Assembly: GCA_036752825.1 (NCBI GenBank)
Contig: DAIORV010000003.1
Location: forward strand, 9,884-73,883
Direction of reading: 5' to 3'
Source: UBA5177 sp002413265
Lineage (GTDB): Bacteria; Chloroflexota; UBA5177
DNA: 64,000 bases
Under the pieces are notes generated by a model. That model had not been told where the DNA came from. It saw only the letters and a program-made list of their open reading frames with translations, and made no database searches. Made by a program: the position numbers and the translations under genes. Positions 1-9,101 of the stretch are shown one piece after another; position 1 is the stretch's first letter, and the number at the start of each line of letters is the position of its first letter.

Positions 1-1
1 T

Positions 2-73
2 GCCGACATGGAGTCCTTTCCGCTTCCAACAATGATAGTAAAAGATGCTCAGGTCGAAGGCCGGGTCACGTAG
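2..73 (+). CDS. 3' end of an upstream gene (partial, unidentified)
   Basis: An open frame enters from the left edge and ends at a TAG at 71-73. It gives about 23 residues ending in KDAQVEGRVT. The stop overlaps the GTG that opens the next frame (TAGTG), as in tightly packed operons. Too little is visible to name a family. It could be a chance open frame, because the glycosyltransferase downstream may instead start at the ATG at 145. Confidence 0.35.
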   Translation, partial: ADMESFPLPTMIVKDAQVEGRVT

Positions 74-879
74 TGGTTCAACGAAATGTAAGAGAGGCCG
101 GTGCGGCGTCTTGGCGCGCAACGCACGGCATATCTTCGGGCGAGATGTTCGGCGTGCGCATCGATCTCTTTCGGCTTCCACAGGTGCTCGAGATGGTGCG
201 GGAGGCCATCGGATCTGCGTCGCGAATTACGGTCTTCTACGTCAATATCTATTGCATGAACCTTTCGCGGCGACACCCCGATTTCCGCGAGACACTGAAC
301 CACGGTGACATGGTGTACTGCGATGGCACCGGCGTGCGCCTGGGCGCGAGGCTCCTGGGAATAGACATCCCGCAGAGAATGACCGGCGCAGACTGGATAC
401 ACGATTTGTGCCGTCTCGCCGTCCGAGATGGTCTCTCGCTCTTCTTTCTCGGTTCTGCCGCTGGAGTTGCAGAAGAGGCGGCAAGCGCGCTTCGCGTCCG
501 CTATCCGGGGATACGTGTCGTCGGCTGTGAGGCGGGGTTCGAGATCGGCACGGAGACCATCTCGACGATCAATTCAAGTGGCGCCGACATCCTTCTGGTC
601 GGAATGGGATCCCCACGTCAGGAGCGGTTCATCGCGACGAACAGGTCCGACATCAATGTGCCGGTAATGTGGGCGGTTGGAGCGTTATTCGAGTTCGTGT
701 CGGGACGAATTCCACGCGGCCCTCACTGGATGACGGAGCACGGGCTGGAGTGGGTGTGCCGGCTGGCAACGGAGCCGGCCAAGCTGTGGAGGCGCTATCT
801 AATTGGGAACCCTGCGTTCATGGCGAGCGTGCTAAGAGAGAGGCTGCGGCGATTCCTATCGCTCTCTAGTCCTTCATAG
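73..879 (+). CDS. WecG/TagA/CpsF family glycosyltransferase
   Basis: Predicted to transfer an N-acetylmannosamine-type sugar from a UDP-sugar to an undecaprenyl-diphosphate-linked GlcNAc on the inner membrane face, an early step of teichoic-acid, ECA-like or capsule glycans. The 268-residue product shows family hallmarks: CDGTGV at 83-88, RMTGAD at 102-107, FFLGSA at 124-129 and LLVGMGSPRQE at 174-184. The first 24 residues look unlike the family; the ATG at 145 would give 244 residues beginning MFGVRID, close to the usual length, so the start is uncertain. A second family member lies at 22508-23260. The 3' end overlaps ATP sulfurylase on the other strand by 14 bases. Confidence 0.85.
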   Translation: MVQRNVREAGAASWRATHGISSGEMFGVRIDLFRLPQVLEMVREAIGSASRITVFYVNIYCMNLSRRHPDFRETLNHGDMVYCDGTGVRLGARLLGIDIPQRMTGADWIHDLCRLAVRDGLSLFFLGSAAGVAEEAASALRVRYPGIRVVGCEAGFEIGTETISTINSSGADILLVGMGSPRQERFIATNRSDINVPVMWAVGALFEFVSGRIPRGPHWMTEHGLEWVCRLATEPAKLWRRYLIGNPAFMASVLRERLRRFLSLSSPS

Positions 880-2044
880 CTTCTGCCAGGATTGCGGCGA
901 CCTCGGGTCGAGTGAACTCCGCGGGCGGGAGATCTCCGGCACGAAGCATTGCTCGAACCTCGGTTCCACTAAGGTTCATGCGATGCTCCGGCCCATGCGG
1001 GCAGGTTTTCTCAGTCGCATGGTTGCCGCAGACCCGGCAATAGAATGCGTTCTCGAAGAACAAAGGCTGAATGCCAAGCTCGCCCGCGGCGAACTCGGAA
1101 AAGATGTGCTGTGCATCGTACGGACCGTAGTAGCCGCCGACTCCCGCGTGGTCGCGACCGACGATGAAGTGGGTACAGCCGTAGTTCTTACGTATCAACG
1201 CGTGAAAGATTGCCTCACGCGGCCCACCATACCGCATCGCGGCCGGGTTGACGGCGAGCAACACGCGATCCGCGGGGTAGTAATCAGCGAGCAGGGCTTC
1301 GTACGACCGCATTCGCACATCGGCGGGAACGTCATCGGACTTGGTAGCGCCCACGAGCGGGTGCAAGAGCAGGCCATCGACGATCTCCATCGCAGCCTTT
1401 TGCATGTACTCGTGCGCGCGGTGGACAGGATTGCGCGTCTGAAACCCGACGATCGTGCGCCATTTCCGCTCCGCAAATATTCGCCGGGTCTCGGCAGGCG
1501 GATGATAGTGCTTGGGAAAGGCAGGGGACGGTAGGGGTCCAAACACCCGCACTCGTCCGCCAACGGCGACTTCTCCCTCGGCGTAGAGTGCCGCGACTCC
1601 GGGGTGTGCCTCGTCGGTCGTACGATAGACCTTTTCGGCCTCTCGCTCTTTGTCTCGCTTGAATACTTCAGCTACTTCGAGGACGGCGAACGCGCTGCCG
1701 TCGAGCGCCAGTGCGATCCTGTCGCCTGCACGCGTGGACTGGGCATTATCCGCTTCAAGGGAAAGCGCGATCGGGATCGTCCAGGGGATTCCGTTGGCAA
1801 GCCGCATCTCGTCCACGACGGAGTCATAGTCGGCACTTCCCATGAAGCCGGTAAGCGGGCTATAGCCACCGATGGCCAGCATTTCGACGTCGGACGCTTC
1901 TCGGGCGTTGAGATTTCGGACCTGCAAGGAGCGAGCTTCCTCCTCGATCTGGCCCGCTTCGCTCTTGGGAAGCTGCAAATTCACGAGTGCTCCCCCATGG
2001 GGTGAGGCGCCGAATTGTTCTCGCTCGATTACAGATGTAGACAC
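866..2044 (-). CDS. sat: Sulfate adenylyltransferase (ATP sulfurylase)
   Basis: Makes adenosine 5'-phosphosulfate and pyrophosphate from ATP and sulfate in the cytoplasm, the entry step of sulfate activation. The 392-residue protein has the nucleotide-binding QTRNPVHRAH at 202-211 and GRDHAG at 296-301, the standard Sat motifs. A Cys cluster near the C-terminus (C336, C339, C348) resembles the metal site of bacterial/archaeal single-chain Sat. GTG start at 2044, three bases after the stop of the AP-family gene upstream, so the three genes 5054 to 866 form one operon. No APS kinase or APS reductase lies nearby. The cysteine pathway at 12-13.5 kb could use the reduced sulfur. Confidence 0.95.
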   Translation of the reverse strand: MSTSVIEREQFGASPHGGALVNLQLPKSEAGQIEEEARSLQVRNLNAREASDVEMLAIGGYSPLTGFMGSADYDSVVDEMRLANGIPWTIPIALSLEADNAQSTRAGDRIALALDGSAFAVLEVAEVFKRDKEREAEKVYRTTDEAHPGVAALYAEGEVAVGGRVRVFGPLPSPAFPKHYHPPAETRRIFAERKWRTIVGFQTRNPVHRAHEYMQKAAMEIVDGLLLHPLVGATKSDDVPADVRMRSYEALLADYYPADRVLLAVNPAAMRYGGPREAIFHALIRKNYGCTHFIVGRDHAGVGGYYGPYDAQHIFSEFAAGELGIQPLFFENAFYCRVCGNHATEKTCPHGPEHRMNLSGTEVRAMLRAGDLPPAEFTRPEVAAILAEAMKD

Positions 2045-2047
2045 GAT

Positions 2048-3679
2048 TTACAGATACCCCCATCCCTTCAACTTTTCTTTGATCTGATTCTCTTCGTCTT
2101 GAGTCAGAAACGACTCCGTCGACTGAGGTGTGAGCACCATATCCAGCTCTTCGACCTCGCGCTCGCTCTCGTTGAATATCTCCGTCAAAACCCGGCCATC
2201 CATATCGACAGGCACGCCTAGCCCCATGGTGTGCAATATCGTCGGAGTCATGTCGATAAGGCATGCATCGGCGACAGTGGTACCTGCTGTTATCCCCGGT
2301 CCCCTCGCGAGCAAGATTCCCTTCTCATCATGCGACCCTGGAACCTGTCGGAGCTCGTCAAATGGAACATGTCCAACCACCGGGCCTTGCGCCAGAGGTC
2401 CTTCCTTGTACATCTCTTTGCACCAGACAATGATGTCGGGCGAGCGCTCTGTAAATTCGCCCTGAAAGAGCTCCTCGCGCTTGAAGGCGCGTTCCACGAT
2501 CTTCTCCCCCGTATGTGGATCGCGGAGCTCCAGCACGTCGCGAATGATGCGGTTACGGAGAGCCTCGTAGTCGTCCGGAGCGACCGTGCCCAGCTGCTGG
2601 CGGCCGCGAACATTTATCACGATGCCGGCCAACGGCGGACACTTCATGGGGAAGTGGTACGCCTGAGTCTGACCAAAGTCAATCTCCTGAAGCGCTCGCC
2701 ACATAGTCTTCAACCCACCCTGTGCTCCCTTCGGGAGGTTGCGACGCAGCATTGAGCGGAGCTTGGCCGGCATGACCTTCTGGTTCAGCGCATAGATTCT
2801 TTCGTTGAAGGACTTTGCCTGAGCCTTCGGAGCAAGCAGTCCTTGCTGCGCCAACCACACGTTGAGGTTCAGCTGGCGGGGAGGCGTAATATTGCCGCCG
2901 TGGTCCGAAATCACAAAAATCGTGTCGTCTGGACCGAGGCGCTCGAGGGTCTCTCCCAGCGCCTGGTCCATCTTTCGATAGAAGCGATTAATGACGTCGC
3001 CCCAGCGTCCAGCCGCCTGCGGATCGTAGACCGGCGTGCGCTGGTCCACGAACCCCATGAAGAAGTGGTGAATCTCATCCGAGACCCTGTGAACCGCCAT
3101 GAAAAAGTCGTACTGCTTTTCCATCAGACGGTTGATCAGGTTGCTCATTCGCTCCATTTGGTCGTCGAGCGCCTGTACCTGCTGTTCAGTAGTCAGCAGT
3201 CGGAAATCTCCCTGTTCATCCGGAGAGGCCTGGTCACCAAGCTGTTCCCGAAGCTCGGGAGGATAGAACGAGTCAGGTGTGTCTCCCGGCGTCGGAAAGC
3301 CCGAAACCATGAGGCCGTTGACTGGCCACGCTGGAAACGTCATCGGCACTCGAGCGGCGCATACCGTGCCTCCAAGCTTGCCGACGATATCGAAAATCGT
3401 TTGCTCGGCGAAGTACCGGGAGTTGGCGATGCGACCTACGTATTCGTAGCTAAGGGCGTCGTAGTCCTGGAACATATAGACGCCGTGCTTTCCGGAATTC
3501 TTTCCGGTCATAAAGGTGACCCAGGCGGCTGCGCTTTGAAAGGGCACGGTTGAGATAAGCTCGCCGGAGGCTCCGTCCTTCATCAGAGACTCGAAGTTAG
3601 GCATCTCCCCACGCTGGACAAGCGGCCGGATGAAGCGCCAGGTGGCTCCATCGAATCCAATGACGTAGACTCGCCTCAA
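2048..3679 (-). CDS. Alkaline phosphatase superfamily protein (type I phosphodiesterase/nucleotide pyrophosphatase-like)
   Basis: A 543-residue hydrolase of the AP superfamily that should use two metal ions to cleave a phosphate ester, phosphodiester or related bond; the substrate is unknown. Visible landmarks are D10 in GFDGA, a likely nucleophile S49 in VPFQSAA followed by MTG at 57-59, metal ligands D201 and H205 in DEIHH, D259-H260 in SDHGG, and a later SHDEKG histidine. No signal peptide is seen, so it is probably cytoplasmic. It sits between a paralogous gene (31-base gap) and sat (3-base gap), which suggests a role tied to nucleotide or sulfate metabolism, but that is inference from position only. 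Confidence 0.85.
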   Translation of the reverse strand: MRRVYVIGFDGATWRFIRPLVQRGEMPNFESLMKDGASGELISTVPFQSAAAWVTFMTGKNSGKHGVYMFQDYDALSYEYVGRIANSRYFAEQTIFDIVGKLGGTVCAARVPMTFPAWPVNGLMVSGFPTPGDTPDSFYPPELREQLGDQASPDEQGDFRLLTTEQQVQALDDQMERMSNLINRLMEKQYDFFMAVHRVSDEIHHFFMGFVDQRTPVYDPQAAGRWGDVINRFYRKMDQALGETLERLGPDDTIFVISDHGGNITPPRQLNLNVWLAQQGLLAPKAQAKSFNERIYALNQKVMPAKLRSMLRRNLPKGAQGGLKTMWRALQEIDFGQTQAYHFPMKCPPLAGIVINVRGRQQLGTVAPDDYEALRNRIIRDVLELRDPHTGEKIVERAFKREELFQGEFTERSPDIIVWCKEMYKEGPLAQGPVVGHVPFDELRQVPGSHDEKGILLARGPGITAGTTVADACLIDMTPTILHTMGLGVPVDMDGRVLTEIFNESEREVEELDMVLTPQSTESFLTQDEENQIKEKLKGWGYL

Positions 3680-3710
3680 TCTGGTCTCCTTTCGCTACGC
3701 AGTGCCACGC

Positions 3711-5054
3711 TTAGCCGGCGACGACGACGCGGCCGTCCAGGTCTTCAGGTGCGTCGAGCTTCATGAGGCGACAGGCCGTTGGCAGGACGTCATGCACCGA
3801 GGCATGATCGACGTTGATTCGCTGCCCTCGTATGAACAGCGTTGCGTTGTCGTACTTGTGCATGCCCACCAGCTTACCCCGGCCGGTGAACTGGTCCGAT
3901 TCGAATGTGCCCTTGATGTCGTATCCGTCGAGCGGCATTACCAGAAGGTCCGGGGCGCGGTCTCTTTGCGGACCGTGATAGATATCGTCGGCGCGATATA
4001 CCTCGGCTATCATGCGCTCCTCGCTCTCCGGATCGCGCAAGTCTTGAAGACGACCGGCGAGCTCATCCAGCAAGGCGGGCGCATCGGCGAGCGCCACCGA
4101 GCCGGCGATTTCTCTGCCCTCGAGGTTCAGGTACACCCGGCCCGGATCCAGACTGTAAGCGCGCGTGAGGGGTTCGAGCCCGCTCGGTCCCTTTTCCGAG
4201 CCTGGCTTGAAGTGGAGATACCCCTGCTCCTCCAGCCAGACGTTGAGATAAACCTCTTTTCTCAGCGTGGTGAAGCCGTGATCGGACAGGATTATCAGTT
4301 GATCGTCCGCCGACAGCTTTGAGAGGATATTGCCGGCCAGAGCATCGATAAGCCGGTACGCGTCCAGAAACATCGGCCCATACTTCGGGTCTTTGTCCTC
4401 CATGTATTGCCACATGAAGTGGTGCAGGCGATCGGTCTCCATAAAGACCACGAAGAAGAGAGCCCATTCTTCTTTGTCCATGAGGTATGTAACGGCCTCG
4501 GCTCGCTTCTCCGCCGTGACCTTGAAGTCTTCGATGAAGTCCTCGAGGGACTGGCGAGCTACCCACGGATCGGTGTCGATCCGGTATCCAATTGACTCGA
4601 GAGGAGCGAGAACGGACGTCGGATAGACGGCTTTTGACAGAACTGGAGCCAGAAAGTCGGAGATGACGACGCCGTTGATCCGTTGCGGAGGATAGCTGAG
4701 CGGCACGTTGATTGCGACGGCACGTCTCCCGGCGTCGCTGACCAGCTCCCACAGAGTTTTTGATCGAACGTGAGCCGATGTCATTACTTCGATGGAGTTC
4801 GTACCCGGTTTTCGGTCCACGAAGCCGTAGATGCCGTGTTTTGCGGGATTCTTCCCTGTATTGATCGACGTCCAAGCCACGGCTGACACGTCGGGCAGGG
4901 AGGAATTCATCTCCACTGCGGTTCCGCTCTCGAAGGCTCTTGCCAGATTCGGCATATCACCTGCATTCATCAGGCTCTGGAGCAGCGGAAGTGGCGAGCC
5001 GTCCAGTCCGAGAATGAAAAGGCGCTGCGGCCTGGACGAGCGAAATAAGCGCAT
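3711..5054 (-). CDS. Alkaline phosphatase superfamily protein (second tandem copy)
   Basis: A 447-residue AP-superfamily hydrolase, paralogous in layout to its downstream neighbour. It has D18 in GLDGS, a probable nucleophile Ser57 in PDVSAVAW, NTGKNPAKHGI at 65-75, a DRLHHF metal motif, LSDHGF and a late GMHKYDN histidine. I chose the ATG at 5054 because GAAGGA precedes it at good spacing and the protein then opens directly on RLFILGLDG; a longer frame reaching 5177 lacks homology-like sequence. First gene of the AP-AP-sat operon. Two different AP-fold enzymes kept in tandem beside ATP sulfurylase suggest related but non-identical substrates. Confidence 0.85.
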   Translation of the reverse strand: MRLFRSSRPQRLFILGLDGSPLPLLQSLMNAGDMPNLARAFESGTAVEMNSSLPDVSAVAWTSINTGKNPAKHGIYGFVDRKPGTNSIEVMTSAHVRSKTLWELVSDAGRRAVAINVPLSYPPQRINGVVISDFLAPVLSKAVYPTSVLAPLESIGYRIDTDPWVARQSLEDFIEDFKVTAEKRAEAVTYLMDKEEWALFFVVFMETDRLHHFMWQYMEDKDPKYGPMFLDAYRLIDALAGNILSKLSADDQLIILSDHGFTTLRKEVYLNVWLEEQGYLHFKPGSEKGPSGLEPLTRAYSLDPGRVYLNLEGREIAGSVALADAPALLDELAGRLQDLRDPESEERMIAEVYRADDIYHGPQRDRAPDLLVMPLDGYDIKGTFESDQFTGRGKLVGMHKYDNATLFIRGQRINVDHASVHDVLPTACRLMKLDAPEDLDGRVVVAG

Positions 5055-5218
5055 CAACCGTCCTTCAGGTTCCCTTCTCTCCGCGACCTCGGAACCCGAT
5101 GGCACGCGCACCTGGACCCTGGCGATTTCCTCTGGCGGGACCCCTCGATTATGGTGACTTGCCTCAGCCGGGCACAAGCAGATGAAGTGGTTCAGGCGGT
5201 GATTTAGATCCGCAGACG

Positions 5219-5252
5219 GGAGCCGTTGGCATCTTGCGATGCCGGCGGCTCC
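5219..5252. repeat. Strong hairpin: 15-base arms, 4-base loop
   Basis: The arms GGAGCCGTTGGCATC (5219-5233) and GATGCCGGCGGCTCC (5238-5252) pair along their whole length, with two adjacent U-G wobbles in RNA, around a TTGC loop. There is no T-run on either side and both flanking genes point away, so it is not an ordinary terminator. It could be a leader structure for glpK or a regulatory site. Confidence 0.7.
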
Positions 5253-5326
5253 TTCACTTCAGGAAACGTTTCAGTCACAGCCTGACCCGGTTCCGCGTGA
5301 AACTGGAGAGATCGCTGCCTAATATG

Positions 5327-5353
5327 ACGAGTCAGCGGATCGCGACGACTCGT
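5327..5353. promoter_or_regulatory. Inverted repeat upstream of glpK (possible operator)
   Basis: ACGAGTC (5327-5333) and GACTCGT (5347-5353) form a perfect 7-base inverted repeat with a 13-base spacer, just downstream of a TAATAT-like -10 candidate and about 50 bases before the glpK start. The position suits a repressor operator, but the binding protein is unknown. Confidence 0.4.
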
Positions 5354-5401
5354 TGATGGGTTGCGGGCCGCGTCGCAGCTGGCGTGACAAAAGGGAAATC
5401 T

Positions 5402-6907
5402 ATGGTCGACCAGGTAATTCTCGCCCTTGACCAGGGCACGACCAGTTCGCGCAGCATCCTCTTCAGTCATGATGGGCACGCGCTCGGCACGGCCCAAGAG
5501 GAGTTCAAGCAGCATTATCCGCGACCTGGATGGGTGGAGCACGAGCCTGATGATGTCTGGCGTACACAGCTGTCGACCGCTCGGAAGGTACTGGCGGAGC
5601 GGAATCTTACGGCTGCTGACGTTGCTGCCATCGGTATCGCAAACCAGCGCGAGACAGTCGTGGTGTGGGACAAGACCACCGGAAAGCCGGTGCATAACGC
5701 GATCGTGTGGCAGGATCGCCGGACGGCAGACTTCTGTGACCGGCTGAAGCGGGAGGGCTGGGAGCAGGATGTTCTGGCCAAGACTGGCCTGGTGATTGAC
5801 GCCTACTTCTCTGCCACAAAGGTGAGCTGGATCCTCAACAACCTGCCGGGGGCCAGGCGGAAGGCGCAGAACGGCGATCTCCTTTTCGGCACCATTGACA
5901 GCTTTCTTATCTGGCGTCTCACGGCCGGCAAGCTACACATCACCGATTACAGCAATGCCGCGCGTACCATGCTGTTCAACATCCACACCCTCGTGTGGGA
6001 TGACGACCTCCTCCAAGAGCTGGACATTCCAGCGGCAATGCTCCCGCAGGTTCAACCATCTTCCGGCGTGTACGGCGAGACCGACAAGCAGTTCTTCGGC
6101 GCGCCGGTCACCATCTCAGCCGATGCCGGCGATCAACAGGCTGCTGCGTTCGGGCAGGCTTGTTACCAGCCCGGCATGGTGAAAAATACCTACGGAACCG
6201 GCAACTTCATGCTGATGAACACCGGAGACCGGCCGCGGAAATCGAAGCATGGGCTGCTGACGACTATCGCGTGGGGAATCGGCGGCAACGTTGTCTACGC
6301 CCTGGAAGGCAGCATCTTTGCCACCGGAGCCGCGGTGCAGTGGCTGCGGGATGAGCTGCGGATCATCGGTGGCGCCGCGGAAACGGAAGCGCTTGCCACG
6401 TCCGTACCGACTACCGGCGGCGCGTATCTTGTTCCGGCTTTCGCCGGCCTGGGAACTCCCTACTGGGATCAATACGCGCGCGGCACGATCGTAGGCTTGA
6501 CCCGCGGTACTGGCCGGGCAGAGATTGCGCGGGCCACGCTGGAGTCGGTCGCCTATCTGTCGCGCGACGTGCTCGAGGCCATGCGCCGCGATTCGGGTCT
6601 GGAGATTCGCGAGCTGCGCGTGGATGGAGGCATGGTGAAGAACAACTTCCTCATGCAGTTTCAGGCGGATATCGCGAACATGGCGGTACAGCGCCCCGCG
6701 GTGCAGGAAACCACGGCGCTCGGCGCGGCTTACCTGGCGGGACTCGCCGTGGGCTACTGGCAGAGCCAAGAGGATGTCGCCCGGAACTGGGCCATGGAAC
6801 GCGAGTTCACGCCCCAGATGTCGGAGCACGAGCGGGAAGGTCTCTATCGCGGCTGGAAGCGCGCGGTGGAGCGGTCGCTCGGTTGGGCGGAGCTCGAGCC
6901 TTACTAG
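5402..6907 (+). CDS. glpK: Glycerol kinase
   Basis: Phosphorylates glycerol with ATP to sn-glycerol 3-phosphate in the cytoplasm, feeding glycolysis and lipid synthesis. The 501-residue product is the usual length for GlpK. It opens with the FGGY-kinase phosphate-binding motif LALDQGTTSSR, has WQDRRT, the GTGNFMLMNTG loop in the middle, and the C-terminal ATPase motif DGGMVKNNFLMQFQAD. The ATG at 5402 is preferred over a GTG at 5384 because AAAGGG lies just upstream and the family motif then begins at residue 6. No glycerol facilitator or glycerol-3-phosphate dehydrogenase is adjacent; GAPDH follows 155 bases later. Confidence 0.97.
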   Translation: MVDQVILALDQGTTSSRSILFSHDGHALGTAQEEFKQHYPRPGWVEHEPDDVWRTQLSTARKVLAERNLTAADVAAIGIANQRETVVVWDKTTGKPVHNAIVWQDRRTADFCDRLKREGWEQDVLAKTGLVIDAYFSATKVSWILNNLPGARRKAQNGDLLFGTIDSFLIWRLTAGKLHITDYSNAARTMLFNIHTLVWDDDLLQELDIPAAMLPQVQPSSGVYGETDKQFFGAPVTISADAGDQQAAAFGQACYQPGMVKNTYGTGNFMLMNTGDRPRKSKHGLLTTIAWGIGGNVVYALEGSIFATGAAVQWLRDELRIIGGAAETEALATSVPTTGGAYLVPAFAGLGTPYWDQYARGTIVGLTRGTGRAEIARATLESVAYLSRDVLEAMRRDSGLEIRELRVDGGMVKNNFLMQFQADIANMAVQRPAVQETTALGAAYLAGLAVGYWQSQEDVARNWAMEREFTPQMSEHEREGLYRGWKRAVERSLGWAELEPY

Positions 6908-7014
6908 AGGAGGATCTAACAGCAGCAGAACAACGCCGCGTTGTGGCCGGCTCCACAGGCGTGCTACAAACTCGTGGGCAACGACCACAGGTTCCTTGAG
7001 ACCTGCCTAAGGAA

Positions 7015-7032
7015 TAAAATGCTGCCGGCAGC
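7015..7032 (+). promoter_or_regulatory. Possible -10 box and palindrome ahead of gap
   Basis: TAAAAT at 7015-7020 is followed directly by the perfect 12-base palindrome GCTGCCGGCAGC (7021-7032), about 30 bases before the gap start. No convincing -35 hexamer is seen at 16-18 bases upstream. A promoter with a transcript-start palindrome is plausible but unproven. Confidence 0.35.
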
Positions 7033-7062
7033 GCGGCGGCTTGAGAGGAAAGGAAAAAAATC

Positions 7063-8094
7063 ATGCCGACGCGCGTGGCGATAAACGGGTTCGGCCGTAT
7101 AGGCAGACAGGCATTCAAGATAGCTCTGGGCAAGCCGGATCTCGAGGTCGTGGCGATCAACGACATCGGGGACGTCAAGAACATGGCCTATTTGCTAAAG
7201 CACGACACCGTGTACCGCGCCGACGATTCTGAGGTGGCGGCTGATGGGAACGGCATCGTCGTGGATGGGAAACGCTACCCCGTCCTGGCGGTCAAAGATC
7301 CGACCCAGCTTCCCTGGAAGGATCTAGGGGTGGACGTGGTCATCGAGTCCACCGGGCTCTTCACCAATCGTGACCAGGCCGCCGCGCACCTGCAAGCGGG
7401 TGCGAAGTCCGTCGTGATTTCGGCGCCCGCCAAGGGTGCACCCTCATTCGTGCTTGGTGTGAACGACTCGGACTACGACGTCTCCACCGACAGCATCATC
7501 TCCAATGCCTCTTGCACGACCAATTCCATCACGCCTGTCATGGCTGTTCTCGACGAAAAATTTGGCGTGGCAAAAGCGCTGATGACAACCGTGCACTCGT
7601 ACACTGCTGACCAGCGGCTCGTCGACAGCCCTCACAAGGACTGGCGACGGGGGCGAGCCGCGGCACAGAACATCGTGCCCACCAGCACCGGGGCCGCGAT
7701 CGCCGCAGCCGAAGCTCTTCCACAGCTGAAGGGAATCTTCGACGGAGTTTCCTTACGGGTCCCGACGGTTGATGTATCGCTGTCCGACCTGACGGTGCTC
7801 CTGAAGACGCGTACCACCGCGGATGAGATCAACCAAGCATTCAGAGACGCGGCCGGTACCGATCGCTTCAAGGGAATTCTCGAGGTCACGGAAGAGCCAC
7901 TCGTCTCTGCGGACTTTGTAGGCAATCCCGCGTCATCGATTGTCGATTTGGAGCTCACGCAGGTGGTAGACGGCGATTTCGTGAAGGTCTTCGCCTGGTA
8001 TGACAACGAGTGGGGTTACTCGAACCGGCTGGTCGAAGAGGTGATGATGGTGGGCAATAGTCTGAAGGCGGAGCCGGCTGGAGCAGTCGTCTAG
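7063..8094 (+). CDS. gap: Glyceraldehyde-3-phosphate dehydrogenase, type I
   Basis: Oxidises glyceraldehyde 3-phosphate to 1,3-bisphosphoglycerate with NAD(P)+ in central glycolysis. The 343-residue protein has the N-terminal Rossmann motif INGFGRIGR (7-15), the catalytic SNASCTTN with Cys151 and the partner His178 in TTVHSYT, then the C-terminal WYDNEWGYS. A purine-rich ribosome site (GAGAGGAAAGG) precedes the ATG at 7063. The next gene starts 54 bases later and belongs to translation, so it need not be co-regulated. Phosphoglycerate kinase is not adjacent. Confidence 0.97.
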   Translation: MPTRVAINGFGRIGRQAFKIALGKPDLEVVAINDIGDVKNMAYLLKHDTVYRADDSEVAADGNGIVVDGKRYPVLAVKDPTQLPWKDLGVDVVIESTGLFTNRDQAAAHLQAGAKSVVISAPAKGAPSFVLGVNDSDYDVSTDSIISNASCTTNSITPVMAVLDEKFGVAKALMTTVHSYTADQRLVDSPHKDWRRGRAAAQNIVPTSTGAAIAAAEALPQLKGIFDGVSLRVPTVDVSLSDLTVLLKTRTTADEINQAFRDAAGTDRFKGILEVTEEPLVSADFVGNPASSIVDLELTQVVDGDFVKVFAWYDNEWGYSNRLVEEVMMVGNSLKAEPAGAVV

Positions 8095-8148
8095 CACGGA
8101 CTAGCGACGGGAGAAGTAACACCTCTCGGGCCGTTGGTACACTCCACC

Positions 8149-9096
8149 ATGGTGCGAGCCGTGTTCATGGGAAGCGACTCGTTCTCCTTACCCGTTCTGG
8201 AGAAGCTCGTCGACCAGGGGCAAAATCTCCGCACTGCGGTAGAAGTGGTGGCGGTGGTAACACAACCGGACAGGCCGGCAGGGCGCGGCAGAAAACAGCG
8301 GCAGAGTCCGGTGAAAATATTTGCGCAGGAACGCAAACTAGACGTGTTACAGCCACGCCGGATTCGAGAGGAAGCCGCCTTTCACGAGTTCAAAGCGTTC
8401 AGGCCGGAGCTAGTCGTGGTCGCTTCCTACGGACAGATTTTGCCGGACGCACTCCTTTCTGTGCCGCAGTGCGGCTGCCTAAATCTTCACCCGTCGCTGC
8501 TGCCGAAGTATCGGGGCCCGTCACCGATTGTCGGGCCGATTCTGGACGGCGAGGTCGAAACCGGCACGACACTCATGCTGATGTCCTCGCACATGGACGC
8601 GGGGCCCATAATTTCGCAGCGGTCCTCGCTCATTGAGGCAGAAGAGACCGCAGGCGAGCTGGAGGCCCGGCTCTCGCGATTGAGCGCGGATCTCTTGCTC
8701 AAGATGCTTCCAGAGTGGATTGATGCGCGGATCAAGCCGAGGGAGCAGGACGATTCGGCGGCGACCTACACCAGCCGCATCAAAAAGGAAGACGGAAGGC
8801 TCAATTGGACGGAGTCGTCAGAGCATCTTTCTCGGCAGATTCGAGCATTTAACCCGTGGCCGGCCGCCTTTACATCTTGGAATGGAAAGCATGTGAGAAT
8901 TCTGCGAGCCCGGCCGTTTTCCGGAGACGGAGAACCTGGGAAAATAGTTGGTTTCCGCGACGGTGTTCTGCTGGCCGGTACTGGGAGCGGGCTGCTCGGG
9001 ATTGTGGAGCTGCAGCTTCCCGGAGGCACAGCGATGCCCGCGGCGACCATGGTACGCGGAAGGCCAGAGCTGTCGGCCGCGCAACTGGGCGCGTAG
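8149..9096 (+). CDS. fmt: Methionyl-tRNA formyltransferase
   Basis: Transfers a formyl group from 10-formyl-tetrahydrofolate to Met-tRNAfMet, making the initiator tRNA. The 315-residue protein has the N-terminal VFMGSDSFSLPVLEKL, the hallmark LHPSLLPKYRGPSP (about 113-126, carrying catalytic Asn/His), and a C-terminal OB-like domain beginning around YTSRIKKEDGRLNW. The ATG at 8149 is preferred to an in-frame TTG at 8134. No strong ribosome site is seen. A DUF503 gene starts five bases after its stop, suggesting one transcript. Peptide deformylase is not in the window. Confidence 0.96.
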   Translation: MVRAVFMGSDSFSLPVLEKLVDQGQNLRTAVEVVAVVTQPDRPAGRGRKQRQSPVKIFAQERKLDVLQPRRIREEAAFHEFKAFRPELVVVASYGQILPDALLSVPQCGCLNLHPSLLPKYRGPSPIVGPILDGEVETGTTLMLMSSHMDAGPIISQRSSLIEAEETAGELEARLSRLSADLLLKMLPEWIDARIKPREQDDSAATYTSRIKKEDGRLNWTESSEHLSRQIRAFNPWPAAFTSWNGKHVRILRARPFSGDGEPGKIVGFRDGVLLAGTGSGLLGIVELQLPGGTAMPAATMVRGRPELSAAQLGA

Positions 9097-9101
9097 CTGA
9101 G

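Larger units (their letters stand above)
5055..5401. other. Divergent intergenic region between the AP-sat operon and glpK
   Basis: About 350 bases without a convincing gene. It must hold promoters for both directions. It contains a strong imperfect hairpin at 5219-5252 and a 7-base inverted repeat at 5327-5353, both listed separately. A TAATAT-like -10 candidate for glpK lies near 5320-5325, but no clear -35 partner is visible. Frames crossing this region lack family-like sequence. Confidence 0.6.
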
